DNA of 64,000 nucleotides, taken from positions 95,453 through 159,452 of the forward strand of contig NZ_VLKP01000010.1 of NCBI RefSeq assembly GCF_007830115.1, in the 5' to 3' direction. The notes beneath the pieces are model-generated. The model ran no database searches. It saw only the letters and a list, made by a program, of their open reading frames with translations, and had not been told where the DNA came from. Source of the stretch: Aerolutibacter ruishenii (GTDB lineage Bacteria > Pseudomonadota > Gammaproteobacteria > Xanthomonadales > Xanthomonadaceae). Below, in pieces: positions 7,993 to 19,749 of the stretch. Position numbers and translations under genes: made by a program. Numbering within the stretch: position 1 is the first letter of the stretch; every line of letters begins with the position of its first letter.

Positions 7993-9806
7993 TTGATCGG
8001 TTCGTCCAGCAGCATCTGCCGCACGAAGCGCACCGGTGGCGCGCCGTAGGAAAGCACCGCATCGTGGTAGCGCTTGGCGTTGAAGTTGGCGCCTTCCTCC
8101 GCTTCCACCGCCTTGCGCATGTCGAAGTGCTCCTGCGCACCGACGAAGTAGGTCGGCAGCTGTGCGCTGGTGAGCTGCGCGCGTACCCACTTGCCCGCGG
8201 CCTCGCGTTCCTGCTGGAACGCGCCCTTGGTCATCAGCTCCATCGCCTGTTCGCGGGTCCAGTTGTCCACGTGCACGCCCTGGTCGAGGATCGCGTTGGA
8301 GATGGTGCGCAGGTAGAACTTCAGCTGCACCAGGCGGAACAGCGGGTCGTTGTCCATGTACCCGGCATCGGCCATCACGTCCTCGGTGTACACCGCCCAG
8401 CCTTCGGCGAACAGGCCCGAGCGCAGTACCGCGCGCAGGGTCGACTTGTTCTGCACCGAGTGCGCGCCTTCCAGGTAATGCCCCGGCATCGCCTCGTGGA
8501 TCGACAGCAGGTGGATCATGCGGTTGTTGTATTCGCGCAGGAACGAGTCCACCTGCGCCTGCGACCATTCATCCGGAATCGGCGAGATCGCGTAATAAGT
8601 GTCCAATCCCTTGTCGAGCGGGCCGGGCGAGTCGCAGTAGGCCACCGCGACGCCGCGCTGGAACTCCGGCATCAGGATGATCTTGACCGGGTCGGCGGGC
8701 ACGGTGACCAGGTCCTTGGCCTGGGTGAAGGCGGTGGCGTCGGCCAGCGTCTGCTTGGCGAAGTCGACCACCTTGTCGCGCGCCGGGCGCTCGGCGTAGG
8801 CCAGTTCCAGCGCGGCCTCGATGGCAGCCTGCTGCTGCGCGGCATCGGGCTTGTCCGCCAACGAAGGTGCGTTCGGCTCGTCCTTCAGCACCTGCTGGGC
8901 GATGGCGTACATCTCGTTACGCACGCGGGTCATCTCGGCCTCGGCGCGTTGCTTGATCTCGGCACGCGACAGCGAGGAATTGAGAGAGAACTTCAGCTTC
9001 TCGTCGTACAGGGTCTGGCCCAGCCGGAAGTTGCCCTTGGCCGCCGGTACCAGGGTCTTGTCCAGCCACTCCTGCTGCTCGGCAACGGCCTTGCGCAGCG
9101 TGGACACGGCATCGTCCAGGCGCTTGCGCTCGGCGCCCTTGAGCTGGCCGGCGTTGGGCGTGATGAAGGTGTCGATCAGGCTCAGCACGCCCGCGTTCTG
9201 CCTGGCCACGGTCTCGGCGTGGATCTTCGGCACGCGCGCCGGGTCCAGGTTCTCGCGCATCTGCTGGAACAGTGCGGGGATCTTCTCCATGCGCGCCGCG
9301 GCTGCGTTGAGCCGCTGCGGCATCGGTGCGAATTCGCGCGCCATCAGGTTGTAGATCGCGCCCCCGGCCAGGCCGCTGTAGGCCTGCGGGTCCCAGGCCC
9401 AGGCCTGCAATGTCTCGATGCTCCAGATGTCGGCCTGCAGCTGGTTGCGCAGGATGGCCGCGTCGATCTGGTTCTCGCGCGAGAGTCGGGAGGCGTCCAG
9501 CGCGTCCAGTTCGGCCAGCAAGCGCCTGCTGAAATCCGTGGCCTTCTGCCGGCCGGCGGCACTGAGGTCATCGAGCTGGTCGTCGAAGCGATGGTCGCCG
9601 ATCTGGGTGGCCGCCACCGGGTTGAGTGGCAGCCAGCCATCGAGCCAACGCTTGGACAGCTCGGCGAATTGTTCGTCCACTTGCACGTTGGTGGCGGACG
9701 CGGTCGCGGTGTCGGTGGCGGGAGCAGGCGGGGTAGAGGGCTGGCAGGCGGTCGCGAGCGAGGCGGCCAGTACGGCCGCGGTCAGGGGCAGGAGCGAATT
9801 GCGCAT
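7989..9806 (-). CDS. DUF885 lipoprotein, putative zinc peptidase
   Basis: 605 residues from ATG 9806, chosen because it gives a lipoprotein signal with lipobox LATAC (Cys21); the frame is open to 9872. The rest is a long, mainly helical DUF885 domain. A motif HEAMPGH begins at His437, and a downstream GLFAEGWAVYTEDV could give the further Glu of a gluzincin-like zinc site; the spacing in HE-x3-GH differs from the standard HExxH. Members are predicted envelope peptidases with few characterised substrates. It is coupled to the DUF72 gene by a 4-base overlap. Confidence 0.82.
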   Translation of the reverse strand: MRNSLLPLTAAVLAASLATACQPSTPPAPATDTATASATNVQVDEQFAELSKRWLDGWLPLNPVAATQIGDHRFDDQLDDLSAAGRQKATDFSRRLLAELDALDASRLSRENQIDAAILRNQLQADIWSIETLQAWAWDPQAYSGLAGGAIYNLMAREFAPMPQRLNAAAARMEKIPALFQQMRENLDPARVPKIHAETVARQNAGVLSLIDTFITPNAGQLKGAERKRLDDAVSTLRKAVAEQQEWLDKTLVPAAKGNFRLGQTLYDEKLKFSLNSSLSRAEIKQRAEAEMTRVRNEMYAIAQQVLKDEPNAPSLADKPDAAQQQAAIEAALELAYAERPARDKVVDFAKQTLADATAFTQAKDLVTVPADPVKIILMPEFQRGVAVAYCDSPGPLDKGLDTYYAISPIPDEWSQAQVDSFLREYNNRMIHLLSIHEAMPGHYLEGAHSVQNKSTLRAVLRSGLFAEGWAVYTEDVMADAGYMDNDPLFRLVQLKFYLRTISNAILDQGVHVDNWTREQAMELMTKGAFQQEREAAGKWVRAQLTSAQLPTYFVGAQEHFDMRKAVEAEEGANFNAKRYHDAVLSYGAPPVRFVRQMLLDEPIK

Positions 9807-9888
9807 GGGGGACTCGGACAGGCGGCAGGGCCGCGACTGCCCGAGGATAGCCGGAGCAACGGCGCACCGCATGCGCCGATGGTCAGGG

Positions 9889-10182
9889 CTATTCGTCCTC
9901 CTCCTCGAACTCCACCAGTACGTCCAGTTCGAAGGCCAGCGCCTCCACCGCCTCGCGCACCTTCTGCGCCGTGGACAGGTTTGGGGCGTCGATTTCGATC
10001 TCGTGCATGTCGGGTCCGCTGACGTCGCTGAGCCCGGCCGAACTCGAATCGAAGTCGTCCATGTGCGGCATCAGGTCGCCGACCTCCTCCACGTGCTCGA
10101 TGCCGTCCAGGCTGGTGAGCAGGTTGCCGATGGCGCGGACGTCGTCCTCGCTACCAGTGACGCGCAGTCGGAGCAGGGGCAT
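9889..10182 (-). CDS. Conserved small acidic protein of unknown function
   Basis: 97 residues, not recognised. It begins MPLLRLRVTGSEDDVRAIGNLL and has a strand-helix-strand pattern at both ends, which could fold like a ferredoxin/ACT-type domain. The C-terminus is strongly acidic (FEEEDE). There is no signal peptide or membrane helix. A weak GAG lies upstream of the ATG. It lies between the DUF885 lipoprotein gene and divergent speG. It is kept as real because of its clean start, protein-like composition and lack of any competing frame. Confidence 0.6.
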   Translation of the reverse strand: MPLLRLRVTGSEDDVRAIGNLLTSLDGIEHVEEVGDLMPHMDDFDSSSAGLSDVSGPDMHEIEIDAPNLSTAQKVREAVEALAFELDVLVEFEEEDE

Positions 10183-10362
10183 GGCAACACTCGCCGGTGT
10201 GGGGTGCCGTCAGGCTAGGCAGCGATTGGCTAAGGCGGCGTGATGGCGTGGCCGGCCCGCGGGTCCGCCAGCGCAACGGCAATGCACGGTCGGCGCTGGT
10301 GGCGGCAGGAGGCACGGATGCGGCGTCATCCGGGTCCCGCATGGCGGGTGTAGGGTAGTGCC

Positions 10363-10905
10363 ATGGAACGGACTTCGCCCATCGTGACCCTGCGCCCGCT
10401 GGAACGCGGCGACCTGCACTTCGTCCACGTGCTCAACAACAACCGCAGCGTCATGGGCTACTGGTTCGAGGAGCCCTACGAGTCGTTCGTCGAACTGGAA
10501 GAGCTGTACCGCAAGCACATCCATGACCAGTCCGAGCGCCGCTTCATCATCCAGGACGGGGCCGGCGAGCGGGTGGGGCTGGTGGAACTGGTGGAGATCG
10601 ACCACCTGCATCGGCGTGCGGAGTTCCTGATCATGGTCTCGCCGGAGCACCAGGGCCGAGGGTATGCCCGTGTCGCCACGCGGCTGGCGATCAACTACGC
10701 GTTCCGGATGCTCAACCTCTACAAGCTCTACCTGCTGGTGGATGTGGACAACGCGCGCGCGATTCGTGTCTACGAGGGGGCCGGGTTCCGCCGCGAGGGG
10801 GTGCTGGTGGACGAGTTCTTCAGCGACGGGCGCTACCACGACGTGTTGCGCATGTGCCTGTTCCAGCACGAAGTGCTGGGCCGCGGGCGCGGTGGAGGCG
10901 ACTGA
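10363..10905 (+). CDS. speG: Spermidine N1-acetyltransferase
   Basis: 180 residues closely matching Escherichia coli SpeG as remembered: [58 protein letters not shown], and [10 protein letters not shown]. The acetyl-CoA loop is QGRGYA near residue 99. It transfers acetyl from acetyl-CoA to spermidine or spermine in the cytoplasm, limiting polyamine toxicity. The protein ends shortly after FQHEVL with a Gly/Arg tail. It is a single gene with no polyamine genes nearby. Confidence 0.93.
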   Translation: MERTSPIVTLRPLERGDLHFVHVLNNNRSVMGYWFEEPYESFVELEELYRKHIHDQSERRFIIQDGAGERVGLVELVEIDHLHRRAEFLIMVSPEHQGRGYARVATRLAINYAFRMLNLYKLYLLVDVDNARAIRVYEGAGFRREGVLVDEFFSDGRYHDVLRMCLFQHEVLGRGRGGGD

Positions 10906-11023
10906 GCCTGCTCCGGATGTCCGGCGCTGTCACGGCGTCAGCGGGCGACGCTTGCTGGCGTGCCTGCGGGGGTACCGGCCACGGGGATTGGACGGGCGAT
11001 GAATTTGCCGGCTAGATTGGGGG

Positions 11024-11040
11024 TGTAACAGGGGGTTACA
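11024..11040. promoter_or_regulatory. Dyad upstream of TonB-dependent receptor gene
   Basis: TGTAAC and GTTACA form perfect 6-base inverted arms separated by AGGGG, ending 20 bases before the receptor's ATG. The position between likely promoter and ribosome site suggests an operator. It does not resemble a Fur box. The binding protein is unknown. Confidence 0.35.
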
Positions 11041-11060
11041 TCACTTTGGGGACATCGCCA

Positions 11061-13459
<2,399 letters not shown>

Positions 13460-13463
<4 letters not shown>

Positions 13464-14872
13464 GCGGGGGCGCCATCGTCCGGCTGGGGCGCGCGCACCA
13501 CCGTCACGGTGCACGTCGCCTCGGCCACCACGCGCGCCGAGACGCTTCCAAGCAACCGGCGCACGCCGGTGATGCCGCGTGCGCCCATCACCAGGTGGTC
13601 CACGCGGTTGTTGCGCGCGAACTCGATCAGCGCTTCGGCAGGGTCGCTGTGCTCCAGCACGTGCACGGTCAGCGGGCGGTCGCCCAGCTTGAGCGGTCGC
13701 GCCCAATGGCGCAGTGCCAGCAGACGCTTGACGTGGCGGTTGCGGCCTTCGGCATCGATGTTGCTGTCCAGGCCGATGCGCGGCGTGCGCATCACGGTGA
13801 CGCATGCCAGCCGCGCCTGCGGGAAAGTGGACAGCACCCGCTGCAGCGCCAGTTGCAGCGCGTCGGTCAGGCGCGGGTCGTCGTGTTTCAGGTCCACGGC
13901 CACCATCAACAGCGGCGCTTCGTCCAGTTGCTGGCCGGGGCGGCCGCGCGGGTCGTGCTCGTAGCCCTTGCTGCGCCACCAGCGTTGCAGGCGGGTCCAG
14001 CGCCCGGCCCGCTGCGCACGCTCGGCGCGCTCGGTCAGCGGTACCTGGTCACGGTGCTGCAGCGCGTGCGCGACTTGTGCGGCCGTGGCGTAACGGTGGT
14101 CAGGGTCGACCTCCAGGCAATGCAGGATGATCTCCTGCAGCCAGCGCGGCAGGTCCTTCTGCAGCGCGCGCGGCGGCACCGGGTCCTGGTACAGCCGCCG
14201 ACGCAGGCCCGCCGGGCTGGTCGGGTTGCCGAACGGCCGCTCGCCGGTGGCCAGGTGGTAGAGCGTCACGCCCAACGCGAACAGGTCGCTGCGCGGGTCG
14301 TTGCGTACGCCCAGCACCTGCTCGGGCGCGATGTACGGCGCGGTGCCGATGGGGATGTTGAACTGCTCGGCCAGCAGGTCTGGCAGGTGCGCGTGGTGCG
14401 ACAGGCCGAAGTCAATCAGCGCGATGCTGCCGTCCGCGCGGCGAAGCAGGTTGCTGGGCTTGATGTCCAGGTGCACCACGTGCTGCTGGTGCACGGCATG
14501 GATGGCGGTGGCCGCAGCAATGCCCAGTTCGGCGACCTGCGCTGGCGGCAGCGGCGCGTGCTCCAGCAACGGCCGCAGCGTGTCGCCGTGCAGATGTTCC
14601 ATCACCAGCCAGGGCTGGTCCTCGAAGTCACCGCTGGCGATGAAGCGCGGCACGTGCGGGCCGGACAGCGCCGGCAGGATCATCCGCTCCACCTCGAAGC
14701 CGACGATGTGCGTGGCCGCCTCGCCGTAGCCGATGCGCGGCAGCTTCATCAGCAGTTCGTCGGCGTGGTCGGGGTGGCGCACGCGCCACAGCGTGGCCAT
14801 GCCGCCTTCGTGCAGCGGGCCCAGCAGCTCGAAGCCGCCGATCTGCATGCCCGGTTGCACGCGCACGGGCAT
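13460..14872 (-). CDS. Ser/Thr protein kinase fused to a universal stress (UspA) domain
   Basis: 470 residues. The kinase domain covers about 13-275: glycine loop LHEGGMATLW, Lys43, catalytic HLDIKPSN (134-141; Leu replaces the Arg of HRD, so a non-RD kinase), DFG at 154-156 and APE at 182-184. A linker rich in Arg/Trp leads to a UspA-like domain (about 320-465) ending MGARGITG...GSVSARVV, a nucleotide-loop pattern one residue shorter than the usual G-2x-G-9x-G. The metallophosphoesterase gene ends 1 base upstream, so they form an operon. A kinase-stress-domain fusion suggests a signalling output tied to stress; the substrate is unknown. Confidence 0.88.
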
Positions 14873-14873
14873 G

Positions 14874-15620
14874 TCAGCGGCCTTCGCCCAGGCGCGCCGC
14901 GAACGCCGGTGGCAGGCCGGCGCGCAGGATGCGGGCGCTGGCCGCCTCGTGGTCGTAGGGCACGCGCAGGCAGGTCAGGCTGTTGCGTTCGGTGTCCATC
15001 CAGCCACAGCACGCGGCGGGGTTGCCGTCGCGCGGTTGCCCCACCGATCCGGGGATGGCCAGCCAGCGCAGCGTCGGCGCCAGCGGGATGGGGAAGTCGC
15101 TTCGCGGCGTGAAGTGCCCCGCGTCCAGCCCGCCGGGTCGGGTGTGGTACAGCGCAGGCTCGTGCATGTGCCCGCAGAAGGTGATGCGCTGGCCGGTTGC
15201 GGCCAGGCTCTGGGTGGCGGCACGCGCGCCGGTGATGTAGCCCCAGTTGGCGGGCGCCCACGCGTTGGCGTGCACGTACAGACGGTCCTCGTCCTCCACT
15301 GACAGCGGCAGGCTGGCGAGGAAGGCGCGTTGCGCGTCGTCGAGCTGGTGGTGCGTCCACGCCACCGCGGCGCGCGCCTCGGCATGCATGTGTTCGGTGC
15401 CGCCGCGCACGGCGGCTTCGTCGTGGTTGCCCAGTACCGCCACGCCGCCGTCATCGACCAGTCGTTGTACGGTGTCCACCGTCCACGCCGGGTCCGCGCC
15501 ATAGCCCACCAGGTCGCCCAGCACCACGGCGCGGTCGAAACCGACCTTGCGCAGCCGCTTCAGGCAGGCCTCGAAAGCCTCGCGGTTGGCGTGCAGGTCG
15601 GCGAAGAAGGCCAGGCGCAT
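14874..15620 (-). CDS. Calcineurin-like metallophosphoesterase
   Basis: 248 residues with the metal-ligand series of metallophosphoesterases: DLHANREAF (D8, H10), GDLVGYG, GNHDEAA, and GHMHEPA. It matches the PP2A/YfcE-like group with a two-metal active site. Cytoplasmic; no signal peptide. It lies directly upstream of the kinase-Usp gene with a 1-base gap, so it may remove phosphate from the same targets, though members of this group also act on small phosphoesters. The pairing is inference from context. Confidence 0.87.
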   Translation of the reverse strand: MRLAFFADLHANREAFEACLKRLRKVGFDRAVVLGDLVGYGADPAWTVDTVQRLVDDGGVAVLGNHDEAAVRGGTEHMHAEARAAVAWTHHQLDDAQRAFLASLPLSVEDEDRLYVHANAWAPANWGYITGARAATQSLAATGQRITFCGHMHEPALYHTRPGGLDAGHFTPRSDFPIPLAPTLRWLAIPGSVGQPRDGNPAACCGWMDTERNSLTCLRVPYDHEAASARILRAGLPPAFAARLGEGR

Positions 15621-15730
15621 CGGGTCAGTGTGCGGTCGCGTCGGCGTCGATGGTAGGCAGCCCCCGACGCCGGCGCGATGCGGCTTTGGTCGCGGCGTTC
15701 ATCCGGTCGTGTCGCACGGGCAAGGGCGGG

Positions 15731-16759
15731 TCAGGGCGCCTTGGGCGTACGCGTGGGGAGCAGCACGTTGCACACGTTGATGTGGCCGGCGGGGCGCTTG
15801 TAGAACGCATCGCGGCGATTGCGGCGCGCTTCCACCAGCTCATCGAACAACGCGGTGTCGGTACGCAGCACCTCCAGCGGCGTGCGCTCGGCCACGGGCA
15901 CGTCCTGCGCCAGGCGGATGGCCTGGATGCCCGCGTACTGCTCCGGCTTCTCGTAGAAGCCCAGCGGGCCGGTGCCGCGCGGCAGCACCGACAGCAGTTC
16001 CATGCCCTGCACCACGTGACCGACCACGGTGATGTTGCGGTCCAGCTGGCGCGGTGACTGGCCGGTGACCACGTACAGTTCGGCCCCGGTGCTGGAGTCC
16101 TCGTCGTTGTTGCGGCCCGCACCCACCGCGCCATAGCAGTGCGCCAGCCACGCGCGCCCGGCCTTGGGGTCACGACCGACCGGGAAGCCTTCGGCAAAGC
16201 CGGCCTGCGGCGACCAGCCGTCCACGTCGGGCAGGGCGCGGAACGCCAGCCCCTTGGCCGGACGCTCGAACTCCGCCGGCAGCTTGGCCTTCGCGCTGCC
16301 CATCGTCTTCTTTTTGGCTTCGTCTTCGGCGTTGGGGTCGCCCCACTGCACGACGAAGTTGTCCTGCGAGCGGATGATCGCCAACCCGTTCCAGTAGCCC
16401 TCGTGCGCCAGCGTGGTGATGTTGGCGACGTGCGCGGGGGCGAAATCCGGGGCCAGTTCGATGATCACGCGACCCGTGGCCAGGTCCAGGTAGAGCGTGC
16501 GCGCGGGGTCCAGCGTGCGCCAGTCGGACGGCTTGCTCGCATCCAGGATCTCCTGCGTGCTGCGCGTCTTGGCGGGCGGCGTGGCGGCGAAGGCCAACGG
16601 GGCGACGGCACAGGCCAGCAGTACGGACAGGGCGAGCCGCGCGAAGGCGCGTGACGCCACGCCAGAGGCAGGCCCCGATTGGCGAATCCGCAGCTGTCCG
16701 GTCCTCTGCGTGGATTCGGGGAGAGATGGGGTGGGCGGTGCGGAAGGCGTCAGACGCAT
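15731..16759 (-). CDS. Cyclophilin-type peptidyl-prolyl isomerase, exported
   Basis: 342 residues from ATG 16759, preceded by AAGGAA; the frame is open to 16843. A hydrophobic export segment lies near 41-58 ([17 protein letters not shown]). The cyclophilin domain follows: [19 protein letters not shown], a gap region, then [13 protein letters not shown]. The domain is long and diverged, with an insert containing [11 protein letters not shown] and [22 protein letters not shown]. It should catalyse proline cis-trans isomerisation in the periplasm. The long tail after the domain ([20 protein letters not shown]) is of unknown use. Confidence 0.82.
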   Translation of the reverse strand: MRLTPSAPPTPSLPESTQRTGQLRIRQSGPASGVASRAFARLALSVLLACAVAPLAFAATPPAKTRSTQEILDASKPSDWRTLDPARTLYLDLATGRVIIELAPDFAPAHVANITTLAHEGYWNGLAIIRSQDNFVVQWGDPNAEDEAKKKTMGSAKAKLPAEFERPAKGLAFRALPDVDGWSPQAGFAEGFPVGRDPKAGRAWLAHCYGAVGAGRNNDEDSSTGAELYVVTGQSPRQLDRNITVVGHVVQGMELLSVLPRGTGPLGFYEKPEQYAGIQAIRLAQDVPVAERTPLEVLRTDTALFDELVEARRNRRDAFYKRPAGHINVCNVLLPTRTPKAP

Positions 16760-16891
16760 GAGTCGTTCCTTGGCGGGCCGTGGGCGGTATGGCCCGAGTG
16801 TAGACGTGCCTCCACTCGCCGACGAGGCCGCCGCGCCGGGCATGGCCTTCGCCCCGGATGACTAATGACAGGGGCGCTATATCGAAGTTGG

Positions 16892-16917
16892 TACTAGTAT
16901 CCACTTCAAGCTAGTGG
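16892..16917. promoter_or_regulatory. Paired dyads upstream of padR-type gene
   Basis: The 8-base palindrome TACTAGTA lies at 16892-16899, directly followed by CCACT (16901-16905) and its inverse AGTGG (16913-16917). The second arm ends 9 bases before the PadR start codon. PadR repressors commonly bind dyads in their own promoter, so this is a candidate autoregulatory operator. No strong ribosome site is visible. Confidence 0.4.
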
Positions 16918-16926
16918 ACCCCCACC

Positions 16927-17292
16927 ATGACCGACCTCGACGCCCAACTCAGGAAGTTCCAGAAGGAGCTGAGCACCGGCACGGTGTCGCTGGCCCTGCT
17001 GGCGGTCCTGGCCGAGACCGGCGAGCCGATGTACGGCTACCAGATCGCCAAGCGCCTGGAGCGCGACGGCGGCGGTGTACTGAGTGGCAAGCAGAGCGCG
17101 CTGTACCCGGTGCTGCGCAACCTGGAAGGGGCCGGGTTGCTGGGCAGCCATGTCGAACCGTCCGTGGCGGGGCCGCCGCGACGCTATTACCGCCTCACCG
17201 ACGCGGGCCACCAGGCGCTGCGTGACTGGGCCGCCGCGTGGCGCGCGACCCGCGATTCCGTCGATTCCGTGCTCAAAGGGATACCGCAATGA
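16927..17292 (+). CDS. PadR-family transcriptional regulator
   Basis: 121 residues: winged-helix PadR domain with MYGYQIAKRLE, LYPVLRNLEGAGLL, and PPRRYYRLTDAG, the canonical motifs. It has a short C-terminal helix for dimerisation. ATGA at 17289-17292 joins it to the downstream sensor-domain membrane protein, so both are one translationally coupled operon, a common arrangement in which the PadR repressor controls its own membrane partner. The inducer is unknown. Confidence 0.9.
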   Translation: MTDLDAQLRKFQKELSTGTVSLALLAVLAETGEPMYGYQIAKRLERDGGGVLSGKQSALYPVLRNLEGAGLLGSHVEPSVAGPPRRYYRLTDAGHQALRDWAAAWRATRDSVDSVLKGIPQ

Positions 17293-18242
17293 ACACCGAC
17301 AGCACTTTCCCCGGTGGCCTGCCCACCAGCATCCCCGGGTACCTGGACCGGCTGCGCGTGGCCCTGGCGGGCGCCGACCCGTCACTGGTGCAGGACGCGC
17401 TGTACGACGCGGAGGAATACCTGCGCTCGGAACTGGCCGAGAACCCCGGCAAGAGCGAGGCCGAGGTGATCGCCGCGGTGTCCGGCAGCTACGGCGCGCC
17501 CGACGAAGTGGCCGACATCTACCGCGACACCGAGGTCAAGGTGCAGGCCGCGCTGCGCACCCCGGTGGCCCCACCGCAGCGTTCGCTGCTGGGTCGCTTC
17601 TTTGGCGTGGCCGTCGACCCGCGCGCCTATGCAGCGCTGTTCTACATGCTGCTGTCGCTCGCCACCGGCATCTTCTACTTCACCTGGGTGGTGGCCGGCG
17701 GGGCGGTGTCGCTGAGCCTGCTGGTGCTGATCATCGGCATCCCGCTGCTGCTGCTGTTCCTCGGTTCGGTGCGGGTGCTGTCACTGGTCGAAGGCCGCCT
17801 CGTCGAAGTGATGCTGGGGCAACGCATGCCGCGTCGCCCGCTGTACGCCAACCGCGGCAAGCCGTGGCGGCAGCGCATCACCGAACTGTTCACCGATCCG
17901 CGCATCTGGGGCACGTTGCTGTACTTCGTCGCGATGATGCCGCTGGGCGTGGCGTACTTCACCATCGCGGTGACGTTGCTGACGATGTCGCTGGCCTTCA
18001 TTGCCGCACCCATCGGCGTGTGGACCGGGCTGGTGGACGCCCACGTGGACTACACCGGCTGGCAGCTGGTGGGTTGGGACGGGCAGGCCTGGGGTACGTC
18101 GGCCGAGGCGTGGATGTTGCCGCTGATGCTGGTAGCCGGCGTGCTGCTGCTGTTCCTCACCTTGCACATCGCACGTGGCATTGGTCGCCTGCACGGCATC
18201 CTGGCGAAGCACCTGCTGGTGAAGTCGGCGCAGTACAGCTGA
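17289..18242 (+). CDS. Membrane protein with DUF1700-like leader and putative sensor domain
   Basis: 317 residues from the ATG overlapping the PadR stop (ATGA). Residues 10-90 form a helical cytoplasmic region (IPGYLDRLRVAL, YDAEEYLRSEL, ESYG-like SGSYGAPDEVADIY), like the DUF1700/HAAS leader found beside PadR regulators. Four to six membrane helices follow in a 'putative sensor' domain (LIIGIPLLLLFLGSVRVLS; DPRIWGTLLYFVAMMPLGV). Such pairs are thought to respond to envelope stress or antibiotics. It is followed by a terminator-like hairpin at 18286. Confidence 0.83.
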   Translation: MNTDSTFPGGLPTSIPGYLDRLRVALAGADPSLVQDALYDAEEYLRSELAENPGKSEAEVIAAVSGSYGAPDEVADIYRDTEVKVQAALRTPVAPPQRSLLGRFFGVAVDPRAYAALFYMLLSLATGIFYFTWVVAGGAVSLSLLVLIIGIPLLLLFLGSVRVLSLVEGRLVEVMLGQRMPRRPLYANRGKPWRQRITELFTDPRIWGTLLYFVAMMPLGVAYFTIAVTLLTMSLAFIAAPIGVWTGLVDAHVDYTGWQLVGWDGQAWGTSAEAWMLPLMLVAGVLLLFLTLHIARGIGRLHGILAKHLLVKSAQYS

Positions 18243-18285
18243 CCCGGCAGCGGGTCGGACGCGCCGGATCCACGAGGCTCCCGAT

Positions 18286-18319
18286 GCAGGAAGGCCCGGT
18301 ATGAAGCAGGGCCTTCTGC
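18286..18319. terminator. Terminator-like hairpin after the PadR operon
   Basis: Stem GCAG-AAGGCCC / GGGCCTT-CTGC, with one unpaired base on the left arm and an 11-base loop. The T tract is short on the plus strand. It lies between two convergent genes and may serve both strands. Confidence 0.5.
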
Positions 18320-18350
18320 GTTGATCGTGTACGGTGCAGCCCGCGCGCGC

Positions 18351-19598
18351 CTACTTTGCGTACTGGGCGATGAAGTCCCGCACCTTGGGATACACCTGGG
18401 TGCGCCAGCGACGGCCACTGAAGATGCCGTAGTGGCCCGCACCCTGCACGGTCAGGTGGTGCTGGTCCTTTTCCGGAATGCCCGTGCACAGCTTGTGCGC
18501 CGCGCGCGTCTGGCCCTGGCCGGAGATGTCGTCCAGCTCGCCTTCGATGGTCAGCAGCGCGGTGCCCTTGATGTCGCCGGGCTTCACGCGTTCGCCGCGC
18601 ACGTCCCACAGGCCGCGCGGCAGCAGGTGCTCCTGGAACACGATGCGGATCGTGTCCAGGTAGTACTCGCCCGGCATGTCGAGCACGGCGTTGTACTCGT
18701 CGTAGAACCGGCGGTGCGCATCGGCGTCGTCCAGGTCGCCCTTCACCAGGTTCTGGTAGAAGTCCCAGTGCGATTCGAAATGCCGCTCCGGGTTCATCGC
18801 CACGAACCCGCTGTGTTGCAGGAAACCCGGATACACCCGGCGCCCCGCACCGGGATAGTTGGACGGCACCGGATGCACCAGGTGCGACTCGAACCACCAG
18901 TACGGTTTCTGCGCCGCAAGGTCATTGACCTGTGTCGGGCTCTCGCGGGTATCGATCGGTCCGCCCATCATCACCAGCGAGCGCGGCGTGGCTTCCCCGC
19001 GCGAGGCCATCAGCGACACCGCCGCCAGCACCGGCACGGTCGGCTGGCACACGCTGATCACGTGCAGCTTGTCGGCGCCGATGTGGCGGATGAATTCCTG
19101 GATGTAGGCGACGTAGTCGTCCAGATGGAAGGGGCCCTCGGACTGCGGCACCATGCGCGCGTCCACCCAGTCGGTGATGTACACCTTGTGGTCGCGCAGC
19201 AGGGTCTTCACCGTGTCGCGCAGCAGCGTCGAGTGATGCCCCGATAGCGGCGCCACCACCAGCACCGAGGGGTCATCCTTCAGTTCGGTCAGGTTGCCCG
19301 CGTCATCGGTGTAGCGCTTGAAGCGCAACAGCCGGCAGAACGGTTTGACGATGACCTCCCGTTCCACCACCGGGTACGGCACGCCGTCGATCTCGACATT
19401 GTGGATGCCAAATTCGGGCTTCTCGTAATCCTTCCCGACGCGGTACAGCAGTTCGTAGCCGGCGGCGACGCGCGACGCGCCGGGCAAGGTCGACAGCCAG
19501 CTGCCCGACGCCGAGAACATCTTGGAGCCGGCATCGGCCCAGTAGGTCATCGGCGCCATCCAGGCGCGGCCAAGTTCGTGAAGCTGGTAGAGAAACAT
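18351..19598 (-). CDS. phaZ: Intracellular polyhydroxyalkanoate depolymerase
   Basis: 415 residues of the PhaZ intracellular depolymerase family. The nucleophile motif is VCQPT with Cys184, as in the Cupriavidus PhaZ1-type enzymes. Other conserved pieces are YELLYRVGKDYEKPEFGI, APLSGHHSTLLRDTV, YITDWVDARMVP, and the C-terminal His in GAGHYGIFSGRRW. It hydrolyses stored poly-3-hydroxybutyrate in the cytoplasm to mobilise carbon. No phaC or phaR is in the window. A CTGC-N3-GCAG palindrome lies 28 bases upstream of the start. Confidence 0.9.
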   Translation of the reverse strand: MFLYQLHELGRAWMAPMTYWADAGSKMFSASGSWLSTLPGASRVAAGYELLYRVGKDYEKPEFGIHNVEIDGVPYPVVEREVIVKPFCRLLRFKRYTDDAGNLTELKDDPSVLVVAPLSGHHSTLLRDTVKTLLRDHKVYITDWVDARMVPQSEGPFHLDDYVAYIQEFIRHIGADKLHVISVCQPTVPVLAAVSLMASRGEATPRSLVMMGGPIDTRESPTQVNDLAAQKPYWWFESHLVHPVPSNYPGAGRRVYPGFLQHSGFVAMNPERHFESHWDFYQNLVKGDLDDADAHRRFYDEYNAVLDMPGEYYLDTIRIVFQEHLLPRGLWDVRGERVKPGDIKGTALLTIEGELDDISGQGQTRAAHKLCTGIPEKDQHHLTVQGAGHYGIFSGRRWRTQVYPKVRDFIAQYAK

Positions 19599-19625
19599 CC
19601 GGTCCGCCCCTGTTCAACGGAACAT

Positions 19626-19638
19626 GCTGCAGTGCAGC
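19626..19638. promoter_or_regulatory. PhaR-like palindrome upstream of phaZ
   Basis: A perfect 13-base dyad, GCTGCA-G-TGCAGC, contains CTGC-N3-GCAG at 19627-19637. This is the form reported, from memory, for PhaR repressor sites in Paracoccus and Rhodobacter PHA genes. It is 28 bases before the phaZ ATG, where a repressor would block transcription. The match is short, so chance is possible. Confidence 0.45.
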
Positions 19639-19749
19639 GTAACGGATTGGCATGGCGGAAACGTTAACGCAGCGCACACGACCGGGAAGCTTGGCCCCGC
19701 GGCTTTCCGGGTTTCCACGGCTCGACCCCGCGCATGGGATGGGTCGCGG

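Noticed and set aside
7902..10022. Plus-strand open frame of 706 codons opposite the DUF885 gene
   Set aside because: Shadow of a well-supported lipoprotein gene; no domain, no ribosome site, low-complexity composition.
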